Source: Salinivirgaceae bacterium (GTDB lineage: Bacteria; Bacteroidota; Bacteroidia; Bacteroidales; SZUA-534). From it: a DNA stretch of 39,112 nt. The position numbers and the translations under genes were made by a program. The notes under the pieces are model-generated. The model ran no database searches. It saw only the letters and a program-made list of their open reading frames with translations, and was not told where the DNA came from. Positions 23,874 through 31,346 of the stretch are shown here, piece by piece (the first letter of the stretch is position 1; every line of letters begins with the position of its first letter). The stretch spans positions 1 to 39,112 of the forward strand of contig JAFYYA010000064.1 in the NCBI GenBank assembly GCA_017557785.1, read 5' to 3'.

Positions 23874-24764
23874 ATGGTTTGGGCCGACTATCTGACAAGT
23901 TACAAGAACTTTCTGAAACTCGAGAAATCGCTTTCGGCGAACACCATCGAAGCCTATATGAAAGATATTCAGAAGTTTATCGATTTCGCGCAGACCGAAG
24001 GGCCGCTCACCGTGACGCAGGCCGACATCCGCGCCTTCATCGACGATATGGACACCAGCCAGGATATGAGCGCCCACTCGCAGGCACGGATTCTGTCGGG
24101 CATCAAATCGTTTTTCAAATACCTTGTCATTCACGACGTTATCGAACACGACCCGTCGGAAATGATTGAGACACCAAAACTTGGCCGCAAACTGCCCACG
24201 GTGCTCTCGCCCGAAGAGATTGACCAACTGATTGAAGCCGTGGACCTCGACAGCGAGACGGGCTACCGCAACCGCGCCATTCTTGAGACTTTGTACGGCT
24301 GCGGGCTGCGCGTGTCGGAACTCATCAGCCTGAAACTCACCGATTTGCACTTCGACGAGAGTTACCTGAAAATCCGCGGCAAAGGCAGCAAAGAACGGCT
24401 TGTGCCAATCGGGCGCAGCGTGAAGGACTCGATAACGCTCTACATCCACAACTACCGCCAGACGCTCGACATCGGCCGCAAAGACGAGAACATCCTGTTC
24501 CTCAACCGCCGCGGCCACGCAATGACGCGCGTTATGGTGTTCACCATCATCAAAGATTTGGCGCAGAAAATCGGCCTCAAAAAGCCCATCAGCCCGCACA
24601 CATTCCGCCACTCGTTTGCCACTCAACTACTTGAAGGCGGCGCCGACCTGCGCGCCATCCAGGAAATGCTCGGCCACGAATCTATCACAACCACAGAACT
24701 TTACACCCACCTCGACAAGGAATATCTGCGGGATACGATTTTAAGGTTCCATCCGCGGTCGTGA
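23874..24764 (+). CDS. xerD: Tyrosine recombinase XerD
   Basis: Site-specific recombinase that resolves chromosome dimers at dif with XerC. 296 residues, the family length. The N-terminal SAM-like domain (WADYLTSYKNFLKLEKSLSANTI...Y) covers about 1-90. Catalytic residues are all present: Arg in CGLRVSELISLKLTDL, Lys in KGSKERLVPIG, HTFRHSFATQLLEGGADLR (HxxR), LGHESITTTELYTHL (His about 268, nucleophile Tyr about 277). Full-length housekeeping context between pta and accessory genes, not next to an integrative element, argues for XerD rather than a mobile-element integrase. Confidence 0.92.
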   Translation: MVWADYLTSYKNFLKLEKSLSANTIEAYMKDIQKFIDFAQTEGPLTVTQADIRAFIDDMDTSQDMSAHSQARILSGIKSFFKYLVIHDVIEHDPSEMIETPKLGRKLPTVLSPEEIDQLIEAVDLDSETGYRNRAILETLYGCGLRVSELISLKLTDLHFDESYLKIRGKGSKERLVPIGRSVKDSITLYIHNYRQTLDIGRKDENILFLNRRGHAMTRVMVFTIIKDLAQKIGLKKPISPHTFRHSFATQLLEGGADLRAIQEMLGHESITTTELYTHLDKEYLRDTILRFHPRS

Positions 24765-24825
24765 GAAGGATTGAAGTGGTAAATAAACGAACTATCTGAA
24801 CTTGTTACATTTTGGAACTACTTCA

Positions 24826-24854
24826 ATTCAGTGTGTAAGGAATCCTTACTAACT
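24826..24854. repeat. 29-nt repeat with palindrome, upstream copy
   Basis: Identical at 28 of 29 positions to 25107-25135. Both contain the palindrome GTAAGGAATCCTTAC (here 24835-24849). This copy lies about 39 nt upstream of the promoter element of the RhuM-like gene. Confidence 0.85.
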
Positions 24855-24892
24855 TCCCATCCAATTTTCTTCATATTAATAAAAATCTGCCA

Positions 24893-24900
24893 TATCTTTG
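24893..24900 (+). promoter_or_regulatory. Promoter -7 element of the RhuM-like gene
   Basis: TATCTTTG, only 7 nt before ATG 24908, implying an almost leaderless transcript. The 29-nt palindromic repeat lies just upstream. Confidence 0.55.
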
Positions 24901-24907
24901 GCAAACA

Positions 24908-25759
24908 ATGAAAAACAATTTGCCAACGGTTGATAATAGCGAGATTGTACTTTACAATCCCAATGATACTATTCGCCTTGAAGTCAGAATGAATGACGAA
25001 ACAGTATGGCTGACACAGGCGCAAATGGCAGAATTGTTTCAAACTACAAGAAACAATGTAACATTACATATTTCAAATATTTTCAAAGAAGGGGAACTTG
25101 ACAAAAATTCAGTATGTAAGGAATCCTTACTAACTGCTGTCGACGGCAAACTGTATAAAACAAAGTTCTACAATCTCGACGTAATTATATCTGTAGGCTA
25201 CAGAGTAAAATCGGTTCGTGGCACACAATTCCGCCAATGGGCGAACAATGTGCTGAAAGAGTATCTGCTCAAAGGTTACTCTGTAAATCAACGAATTGAG
25301 AAACTCGAACAACGCGTAAGCCAAACCGAAAGCAAGATAGATTTCTTTGTCCGCACATCGCTGCCGCCCGTTGAAGGCATATTTTTCGACGGACAGATTT
25401 TTGACGCCTACGAACTTATCTGCCGATTGGTAAAAAACGCAGTGCGACGTATAATTTTGATTGACAACTATATCGACGAGACTGTTCTGACAATGCTCGA
25501 CAAACGTGCCTCTGGTGTGCAAGCCGAAATCTACACCAAACAAATTTCTGCCCAACTGCAACTCGACATCAATAGTCATAATGCTCAATATCAGCCGATT
25601 GTTGTAAAAACTCTGACACAATCACACGACCGGTTTCTGCTCATCGACAACACTGTTTACCACGTTGGCGCATCGATTAAAGACGCCGGACGGAAATGGT
25701 TTGCCATTATGAAAATGCAAGAAACCACTGCCGACGAAATTGTAAGGAAACTGATTTGA
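24908..25759 (+). CDS. RhuM-type DNA-binding protein fused to a PLD-like domain
   Basis: 283 residues. Residues 1-130 match the virulence RhuM / ORF6N-like DNA-binding domain found in accessory loci (TVWLTQAQMAELFQTTRNNV, NSVCKESLLTAVDGK, TKFYNLDVIISVGYRVKS). A coiled coil follows (NQRIEKLEQRVSQTESKID, about 135-155). Residues 160-283 have a phospholipase-D-like half: GIFFDGQIFDAYELICRLVK, IILIDNYIDETVLTML, AEIYTK, then H240-x-R-x4-D247 in SHDRFLLID and HVGASIKDAGRKW. The usual Lys of the HxKx4D motif is Arg here, and only one copy is present, so dimerisation would be needed for catalysis. Function is unproven; such proteins accompany defence and mobile loci. A palindrome in its coding sequence recurs upstream of its promoter. 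Confidence 0.8.
   Translation: MKNNLPTVDNSEIVLYNPNDTIRLEVRMNDETVWLTQAQMAELFQTTRNNVTLHISNIFKEGELDKNSVCKESLLTAVDGKLYKTKFYNLDVIISVGYRVKSVRGTQFRQWANNVLKEYLLKGYSVNQRIEKLEQRVSQTESKIDFFVRTSLPPVEGIFFDGQIFDAYELICRLVKNAVRRIILIDNYIDETVLTMLDKRASGVQAEIYTKQISAQLQLDINSHNAQYQPIVVKTLTQSHDRFLLIDNTVYHVGASIKDAGRKWFAIMKMQETTADEIVRKLI
25107..25135. repeat. 29-nt repeat with palindrome, copy inside the RhuM-like gene
   Basis: Encodes the conserved NSVCKESLLT segment. The palindrome GTAAGGAATCCTTAC is at 25116-25130. Flanking sequence of the two copies is also loosely alike for about 15 nt on the left (GGAACT...AATTCAGT), suggesting a short duplication of gene sequence into the upstream region. Confidence 0.85.
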
Positions 25760-25761
25760 AT

Positions 25762-25959
25762 ATGAATGATATGGATACAATTGGAATATCACCTAACGCA
25801 CACACGCCCAACGAAATGGACTGCATTTTGAAAGAGCGTGTACAACGTGCTGAAGCTGGCGAAGAGAAAATCATACCACACCAAAACGTTGTCGATTTCA
25901 TTTCCGAAAAATATGGATTTGAGCCCGGAACGGGCGACATATCACAGGCAGTGGTGTGA
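25762..25959 (+). CDS. Small hypothetical protein ending in a repeat
   Basis: Frame of 65 residues beginning at ATG 25762, 2 nt after the stop of the RhuM-like gene, so probably cotranscribed. Sequence MNDMDTIGISPNAHTPNEMD then ILKERVQRAEAGEEKIIPHQNVVDF: a hydrophilic, helical small protein, similar in character to antitoxins, but I recognise no family. The last 13 codons (from GAGCCC at 25921) coincide with a hairpin repeat whose relatives follow downstream, so the native C-terminus has probably been replaced. May be a truncated gene. Confidence 0.55.
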   Translation: MNDMDTIGISPNAHTPNEMDCILKERVQRAEAGEEKIIPHQNVVDFISEKYGFEPGTGDISQAVV

Positions 25960-26116
25960 ACCACTGCACAAACGCCCCACCACACAAATTGAGCCCTGAC
26001 AGGGCGGCACTGAATGGCAATAATGGTTGTGTCACCCCTTTGGGGTTCTTTTCTTATTCCGCAACAAATCAGGGGCTTACGCCCCTGACTGTAATATTTC
26101 ACCCCTTTGGGGTTTT
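25921..26116. repeat. Hairpin-rich repeat cassette
   Basis: A series of short GC-rich hairpins in an AT-rich area: GCCCGGAACGGGC (25922-25934), GCAGTGGT-GTGA-ACCACTGC (25948-25967), GCCCTGACAGGGC (25992-26004), ACCCCTTTGGGGT (about 26034-26046), TCAGGGGC-TTAC-GCCCCTGA (about 26069-26088), ACCCCTTTGGGGT again (about 26101-26113). The GAGCCC..GGGCGRCA phrase and the ACCCCTTTGGGGTT phrase each occur twice. I know similar phrases as dispersed intergenic sequences in Bacteroidales genomes. No coding signal past 25959. Confidence 0.7.
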
Positions 26117-26235
26117 CACATTTCGCAACCACACATTTTGCGACGGCAAAAAAATTGATTGGTTCATTTGAGCCAAAATCCACTCCATTTTAAATGAATT
26201 ACTGCTCACGAAATCCTTGCGCGGCCAATTTTTAA

Positions 26236-26243
26236 TAATTTTG
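26236..26243 (+). promoter_or_regulatory. Promoter -7 element of the ATP-grasp gene
   Basis: TAATTTTG, 43 nt upstream of ATG 26287. A TTG lies 16 nt further upstream. Confidence 0.5.
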
Positions 26244-26286
26244 TACTCGTAATAAACATTAGGAAACAAAAGGGAAATAATTGTAT

Positions 26287-27435
26287 ATGGAAAACAACAA
26301 GTCAATACTACTGATTGGGGCTAACTTTAGAGCAATGTTTTTCGTCGCTCAAAAATTGCATCAATTAGGTTATATTATTGACGTTGTTGATTTTGAAGAA
26401 ATACCATTGGGTTCATCAAAATATATTCGCCATTACGAATGTGTTCAAAACAAGAACTGTGTGTCGGCTTTGAAAGAAGTCGTCTTTGCATTACTAAACA
26501 ACAGTTGTTATGAAGCGATTATTCCCATAAATGATTTGGGGCTTATGCTTTGCAAAGAATGTTATACCGAATTTAGCAATAAAAGCAAAGTCATAATGCC
26601 ACAATTAAACGTTATTGATTTCGCTTTTGACAAATACAAATTGATTAGTTTCAGCAAGAACTACGGCTTTGAAGACGCCCATATACAATTACTTGTACAC
26701 AAATGTGAATTCACTGAATATGAAACAGGCGGCTTAAAAAAAATAATTAAAGCAACCAACTCGAAAAGATTTGTTGACGACAAAATATTATCCTACTCAA
26801 CATTTTCGTCAGACAAAACCGAAGAACTGAAAAATCATTTCAACGACACCGATTATCCCATTCTAATACAAGATTTTATAAATGGTGAAGAATTAGGATT
26901 CAATTTCTATGCAAGAAACGGTGAAATTGTTTGTTCCTATTTTGACAGGAATGTGGTCAACAACTTCGGTGAGCAAAGTATAATCCGACGAACAGCCGTG
27001 GCAGATAAAGGTATTGAAACAAAACTAATCAATTTGGTCCGCGCGATAGGTTGGAATGGTGTTGGTATGTTCGATTTGATTGTAAAAGACGGGGAACCAT
27101 ACATTTTAGAGTTGAATGGACGTTTTTGGGCAAGTATCGACATATCAGATAAAATCGGTTGTGGCATTTGGAAAGAATACGCACAAGATAATTTGGGCGT
27201 AAATTTGAATGATAAGATAAAAACCAAAAAAAAAGCAACTACAACAATAAACTTTTTTGCCGCCACGAAGGAAATACTATCAAGTATTTTACACTTTAAA
27301 ATAGAGAAAAAAACGTTTATTCTAATTGGTTACATATTGAAATCATTTGTTTCGCCACGCACATATATTCAGGAAAAACTGCTCTGCGACTACAAATTTT
27401 ATCTTAATTGGATTTGTTCTTATATAAAAAAGTAA
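26287..27435 (+). CDS. ATP-grasp ligase
   Basis: Predicted carboxylate-amine/thiol ligase of the ATP-grasp fold, 382 residues, cytoplasmic. N-terminal Rossmann-like preATP-grasp domain (ILLIGANFRAMFFVAQKLHQLGYIIDVVDF, residues 5-35). The ATP-grasp core covers about 110-300: FDKYKLISFSKNYGF, PILIQDFINGEELGFNFYARNGEI, and near the end MFDLIVKDGEPYILELNGRFWASI, with the metal-binding Glu/Asn pair of ELNGR. The C-terminal 80 residues are basic and hydrophobic and may lie at the membrane (ILIGYILKSFV). It is similar in layout to ATP-grasp enzymes in surface-polysaccharide loci. The deacetylase gene begins 4 nt after its stop, so the pair is one operon. Base composition is clearly more AT-rich than the neighbours. 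The frame opens with a TTG at 26281, but ATG 26287 is the natural start. Substrate unknown. Confidence 0.85.
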   Translation: MENNKSILLIGANFRAMFFVAQKLHQLGYIIDVVDFEEIPLGSSKYIRHYECVQNKNCVSALKEVVFALLNNSCYEAIIPINDLGLMLCKECYTEFSNKSKVIMPQLNVIDFAFDKYKLISFSKNYGFEDAHIQLLVHKCEFTEYETGGLKKIIKATNSKRFVDDKILSYSTFSSDKTEELKNHFNDTDYPILIQDFINGEELGFNFYARNGEIVCSYFDRNVVNNFGEQSIIRRTAVADKGIETKLINLVRAIGWNGVGMFDLIVKDGEPYILELNGRFWASIDISDKIGCGIWKEYAQDNLGVNLNDKIKTKKKATTTINFFAATKEILSSILHFKIEKKTFILIGYILKSFVSPRTYIQEKLLCDYKFYLNWICSYIKK

Positions 27436-27439
27436 AATA

Positions 27440-28324
27440 ATGAGTTCATTCGTTCAAGTATTTAATTTTCACAGGGTTTCTGACGAGCATTCACCTGCAT
27501 ATCCGCCAATTCCGACAAGAGTTTTTGAAAAAGTCGTAAAATTCATCAAACGGCATTATAAAATCATTTCCCAAAAAGAATTGCTCTCTTTAGATTCGGC
27601 AAATTCTCGGAAACCGTTTGCTGTGATAACTTTTGACGACGGTTTTTATGATTTCAAAAAATGCGCTCTGCCAATACTTATCAAACATAATGTTCCCGTA
27701 TCATTACACGTTGTTACCAAAGTTGCCGAAACTGGGGAAACATTTTGGACACAGAAACTCAACAAAATAGTAGAGAAATACGCTCTGGAAAACAAAACTA
27801 TCAGCAATGAGCATTTATCTAAAGAATATACCTTAAGGAATGACGAAGAAACCGAACAAGTAGCATTACAGATTTATAAAGAACTTTTACCATTGAAAAA
27901 CAAAGTTGAGATATTGGATAATATCGCAAAAGAGATTGACAATGAATATGAAAAAACGCAAATGCTATTATGGAACGACTTAAAGACACTGCCTGCATCA
28001 ATTGTTGAGATTGGGTCACACACTCATACTCATACAAACCTGAAAACTATTGAAACATCCGAAATTCATAACGAATTATATACATCTTGGAACGAAATCA
28101 ATAAAAACACACAACATAATCCTATTTCCATTGCTTTTCCAAATGGTCAATATGACGAACGAGTCCTTGAAGAAGCGAAAATAATCGGATACAAAATTAT
28201 GTACACCTGTGAAGCAAAAAAGAACATCATTCCAGCTTCTGACAACATTTATCACAGATACGACATCTACAATAAAGAATATTGGAAAAATTATATCAAA
28301 CTATTGAAATACAGATTCTTATAA
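27440..28324 (+). CDS. Polysaccharide deacetylase (NodB-type, CE4-like)
   Basis: 294 residues. N-terminal FNFHRVSD, then AVITFDDGFYDFKKCALPILIKHNVPVSLHVV (the metal-binding TFDDG motif, about residues 67-71), a family-typical insert, IVEIGSHTHTHTNLKTI (HSHTH-like metal site, about 191-200) and SIAFPNGQYDERVLEEAKIIGYKIMYTC (third motif). All point to a NodB-fold metal-dependent deacetylase. There is no signal peptide, which suggests action on a cytoplasmic or lipid-linked sugar intermediate, or export by another route. It is coupled with the ATP-grasp gene 4 nt upstream and shares its AT-rich composition, suggesting joint transfer. Specific sugar unknown. Confidence 0.87.
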   Translation: MSSFVQVFNFHRVSDEHSPAYPPIPTRVFEKVVKFIKRHYKIISQKELLSLDSANSRKPFAVITFDDGFYDFKKCALPILIKHNVPVSLHVVTKVAETGETFWTQKLNKIVEKYALENKTISNEHLSKEYTLRNDEETEQVALQIYKELLPLKNKVEILDNIAKEIDNEYEKTQMLLWNDLKTLPASIVEIGSHTHTHTNLKTIETSEIHNELYTSWNEINKNTQHNPISIAFPNGQYDERVLEEAKIIGYKIMYTCEAKKNIIPASDNIYHRYDIYNKEYWKNYIKLLKYRFL

Positions 28325-28400
28325 GCAAAAACCGTCGCAAATTATTATATGGGAAAAGCGTAATTGATTAACAGCAAATACTTGAAAAACACAATTTTCA

Positions 28401-28442
28401 TCTTTTGTCTTATGCCTTCTGCCTTTTGCCTAATGCCTTCCT
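28401..28442. repeat. Heptad-phased tandem tract upstream of pckA
   Basis: 7-nt units in phase: TCTTTTG, TCTTATG, CCTTCTG, CCTTTTG, CCTAATG, CCTTCCT. Located between the deacetylase gene and pckA, marking the right edge of the AT-rich pair. The rest of 28325-28627 shows only the pckA promoter. Confidence 0.7.
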
Positions 28443-28552
28443 CCCCACTCTACAAAATCACACAAACACCCACACAATCAACTGATTACCATCACTGCAA
28501 ACAACAATCTTCTACGAATTTCACTTAAAAGAATTTATTTAAAAAGTTCGGC

Positions 28553-28582
28553 TTGATTTTTGCTTAAAACCGACTAAATTTG
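28553..28582 (+). promoter_or_regulatory. Promoter of pckA
   Basis: TTG (28553-28555), 19-nt spacer, TAAATTTG (28575-28582); leader of about 40 nt. A close match to the Bacteroidota consensus, as expected for a highly expressed gene. Confidence 0.75.
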
Positions 28583-28627
28583 CGGCAAAAAAGCAAAATA
28601 TAGTTATAACTTTTTAAAATATTAATT

Positions 28628-30241
28628 ATGAGCAATTTAGATTTAACAAAGTACGGCATTACAGGCTCAACTGTAATCGCACACAACCCTTCGTTCGAAG
28701 AACTCTACAAGGCAGAAATCAATCCTGCTCTTGAAGGCTACGAAAAAGGTCTGGAAACTGAACTTGGCGCAGTAAACGTTATGACTGGTATCTTCACTGG
28801 TCGCTCGCCGAAGGACAAATACATTGTTGACAACGACGAGAGCCACAACAACGTTTGGTGGACATCGGACGCTTACAAGAACGACAACCACCCAATGAGC
28901 GAAGAAGTTTGGGCAAAGGTTAAAGCCATCGCTATCAAAGAACTTTCAAACAAAAAGTTATATGTTGTTGACGCATTCTGCGGCGCCAACGAAGCTACCC
29001 GCCTTGCTGTACGTTTCGTACTTGAAGTTGCTTGGCAGGCTCACTTCATCAAGAATATGTTCATCCAACCGACTGACGAAGAGTTGAAGAACTTCGAGCC
29101 TAACTTTGTTATCTACAACGCATCGAAGGCTAAAGTTGACGACTTCAAGGCTCTCGGCCTGAACTCTGAGACTTGCGTTGCTTTCAACACTAAGAGCCGC
29201 GAGCAAGTTATCATCAACACCTGGTACGGTGGTGAAATGAAGAAGGGTATGTTCTCAATGCAGAACTACTATCTGCCTTTGAAGGGCATCGCATCAATGC
29301 ACTGCTCTGCCAACACCGATATGGAAGGCAAGAACACCGCTATCTTCTTCGGTTTGTCAGGAACTGGCAAGACCACTCTTTCAACTGACCCGAAACGTCT
29401 GCTTATCGGTGACGACGAGCACGGCTGGGACGACGAAGGCGTGTTCAACCTCGAAGGCGGCTGCTACGCTAAGGTTATCAACCTTTCGAAAGAGAACGAG
29501 CCTGACATCTACGGCGCCATCAAACGCGACGCTCTTCTTGAGAACGTTACTGTTGACAAGAACGGCAAAATCGATTTCGCTGACAAGAGCGTAACCGAGA
29601 ACACCCGCGTTTCTTACCCGATTGACCACATCAAGAACATCGTTAAGAAAGTGGCTGGCAAGAGCGCAGGTCCTGCTGCAAAGAACGTTATCTTCCTTTC
29701 AGCTGACGCATTCGGCGTTCTGCCTCCGGTTTCAATCCTGACTCCTGAGCAGACTCAATACTACTTCTTGAGCGGCTTCACCGCTAAATTGGCTGGTACA
29801 GAGCGTGGTATCACCGAACCGACTCCGACATTCTCGGCTTGCTTCGGTCAGGCATTCCTTGAGCTGCACCCGACAAAATACGCTGAAGAGCTGGTTAAGA
29901 AAATGAAGAAATCTGGCGCTAAGGCTTACTTGGTTAACACTGGCTGGAACGGTACTGGCAAACGTATCTCGATTCCTGACACTCGTGGTATCATCGATGC
30001 TATCCTCGACGGTTCAATCCTGAAGGCTGAGACCAAGAAGATTCCGTTCTTCGACTTCGAAGTACCGACAGCTCTGCCGAAAGTTAATCCTGCTATCCTC
30101 GACCCACGCGACACTTATGCAAACGCATCAGAGTGGGAAGCAAAAGCAAAGGATTTGGCTGGCCGCTTCATCAAGAATTTCGAAAAATACACAACCAACG
30201 AAGCCGGCAAGGCACTCGTTGCTGCAGGTCCGAAACTCTAA
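28628..30241 (+). CDS. pckA: Phosphoenolpyruvate carboxykinase (ATP)
   Basis: Interconverts oxaloacetate and phosphoenolpyruvate with ATP/ADP. In fermenting Bacteroidales it typically runs in the carboxylating direction toward succinate; that direction is family knowledge, not seen here. 537 residues, full length. Motifs: [12 protein letters not shown] near residue 58, [28 protein letters not shown] (kinase P-loop, about 240-250), [24 protein letters not shown] (metal and oxaloacetate site), and [17 protein letters not shown]. Codons favour T-ending forms (GCT, GGT, GTT, CGT) more than neighbours, consistent with strong expression. It has its own promoter and terminator, so it is monocistronic. 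Confidence 0.97.
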   Translation: MSNLDLTKYGITGSTVIAHNPSFEELYKAEINPALEGYEKGLETELGAVNVMTGIFTGRSPKDKYIVDNDESHNNVWWTSDAYKNDNHPMSEEVWAKVKAIAIKELSNKKLYVVDAFCGANEATRLAVRFVLEVAWQAHFIKNMFIQPTDEELKNFEPNFVIYNASKAKVDDFKALGLNSETCVAFNTKSREQVIINTWYGGEMKKGMFSMQNYYLPLKGIASMHCSANTDMEGKNTAIFFGLSGTGKTTLSTDPKRLLIGDDEHGWDDEGVFNLEGGCYAKVINLSKENEPDIYGAIKRDALLENVTVDKNGKIDFADKSVTENTRVSYPIDHIKNIVKKVAGKSAGPAAKNVIFLSADAFGVLPPVSILTPEQTQYYFLSGFTAKLAGTERGITEPTPTFSACFGQAFLELHPTKYAEELVKKMKKSGAKAYLVNTGWNGTGKRISIPDTRGIIDAILDGSILKAETKKIPFFDFEVPTALPKVNPAILDPRDTYANASEWEAKAKDLAGRFIKNFEKYTTNEAGKALVAAGPKL

Positions 30242-30269
30242 TCGGGCTGTTCGAAAATATTTATTCAGA

Positions 30270-30294
30270 AACCCTGCCGTTTGGCGGGGTTTTT
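30270..30294 (+). terminator. Terminator of pckA
   Basis: AACCCTGCC pairs with GGCGGGGTT over 9 bp (one T-G) around GTTT, followed by TTT. Confidence 0.85.
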
Positions 30295-30323
30295 GTTTAT
30301 GTATTATTCTGTAAAAGGGGAAC

Positions 30324-30414
30324 GAGTAGAGTGTAGTGTTGAGAAGGTTGAGTTAACTAAACAGCGAAGCGCTTAAACTCTAAACACTTACCCCTAAACT
30401 CTAAACTTTAAAAT
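30324..30414. repeat. Heptad-phased drifting tract reaching the plsY start
   Basis: Thirteen 7-nt units can be laid from 30324 without breaking phase, among them GAGTAGA, GTGTAGT, GTTGAGA, AGGTTGA, GTTAACT, TTAAACT, CTAAACA, CTAAACT twice and TTAAAAT. The middle units (30359-30372) fit least well. The last unit overlaps ATG 30413 of plsY. Confidence 0.65.
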
Positions 30415-31057
30415 GACTATGAACGAATATATTTTGTGCGGAATTTTGTGCGTGGTCGCTTATCTGATTGGCTCAATTCCGACCGCCGTTTGGCTTGGCA
30501 AGGGCATTTATGGAATCGACGTGCGTGAGCACGGAAGCGGCAACGCGGGAACAACCAACACAATCCGTGTGCTTGGCACCAAACCTGGATTGATTGTCTT
30601 TGCAATTGATTTGCTGAAGGGCTTTCTGGCTGTAAGTTTGGCGCATTTTGCAAGTTACGAGTGCGGCACAGAGCCATTTGTCAACCTGCAATTGCTGCTC
30701 GGTGTTTTCGCCGTTCTGGGCCACATCTTCCCTATTTACGCACATTTCAAAGGCGGCAAAGGCGTTGCAACGCTTCTGGGCATTGCTGTGGCACTCAGTC
30801 CGCTGTCGGCACTGGCGTGCTTTGGCGTGTTTGTAGTGGTGCTGCTTATCAGCAAATACGTGTCACTTGGCTCAATGCTGGGCGGTCTCACCTTCCCCAT
30901 TATGATTATCTTCGTTCTCAAGATTCATATCGTATCGCTGATGGTATTCGCCGTGGCCGAAGCCGTTCTGCTGATTATCACTCACAGAAAGAACATTGTC
31001 AGACTGATACACCACGAAGAGAACAAATTCTCGTTTAAGAAGAAGTGCGGTTGCTAA
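30413..31057 (+). CDS. plsY: Glycerol-3-phosphate acyltransferase PlsY
   Basis: Membrane enzyme that transfers acyl groups from acyl phosphate to glycerol-3-phosphate, the first step of phospholipid synthesis. 214 residues with about five hydrophobic helices. Conserved loops: GSIPTAVWLGKGIYGIDVRE, then HGSGNAGTTNTIRVLG (motif 1), HIFPIYAHFKGGKGVAT (motif 2, G3P-binding), and THRKNIVRL near the C-terminus (motif 3). ATG 30413 or the in-frame ATG at 30419 may be used; the choice changes two residues only. A short-period repeat tract forms the 5' flank, so no promoter is visible close by. Ends in a Cys-rich CGC tail. Confidence 0.95.
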   Translation: MTMNEYILCGILCVVAYLIGSIPTAVWLGKGIYGIDVREHGSGNAGTTNTIRVLGTKPGLIVFAIDLLKGFLAVSLAHFASYECGTEPFVNLQLLLGVFAVLGHIFPIYAHFKGGKGVATLLGIAVALSPLSALACFGVFVVVLLISKYVSLGSMLGGLTFPIMIIFVLKIHIVSLMVFAVAEAVLLIITHRKNIVRLIHHEENKFSFKKKCGC

Positions 31058-31058
31058 G

Positions 31059-31099
31059 CTGACGCTGACGCGACACTAACACTGACGCTGACGCTAAAA
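31059..31099. repeat. Hexad tandem tract after plsY
   Basis: CTGACG units at 31059, 31065, 31082 and 31088, with CGACA, CTAACA and CTAAAA variants between and after; one unit is 5 nt, so the phase slips once. The rest of the 290-bp gap to asnA is AT-rich, with the asnA promoter at its end. Confidence 0.65.
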
Positions 31100-31295
31100 A
31101 CTGCTGGTGTACCTTATTCTTAAGGAATCCATTTCAATTTATTGCAATCGATAAGCCATTGTATTCCAATGTGATGGCGGTGGTTTATATCGCGAAAGTG
31201 TGACTTATACTTTCAATTTTCAAAATTCCACCATTAAATACTTTCAAATTTATATTCAAATCGCACAATATAATTTCAGATTATTCAAAAAAGTA

Positions 31296-31325
31296 TTGTG
31301 GCAATAAAAATGTTTTATACTTTTG
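31296..31325 (+). promoter_or_regulatory. Promoter of asnA
   Basis: TTG (31296-31298), 19-nt spacer, TACTTTTG (31318-31325). It overlaps the TTG-initiated upstream extension of the frame and so supports ATG 31347. Confidence 0.75.
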
Positions 31326-31346
31326 GCGCACAAAAAATGTGCGGAA

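Noticed and set aside
23850-24626. 258-codon minus-strand frame opposite xerD
   Set aside because: xerD carries all catalytic residues on the plus strand; the opposite frame has none.
23874-24764. Integrase of a mobile element
   Set aside because: Family length and motif set fit housekeeping XerD; no attachment-site duplication at the nearest tRNA genes and no element genes were seen.
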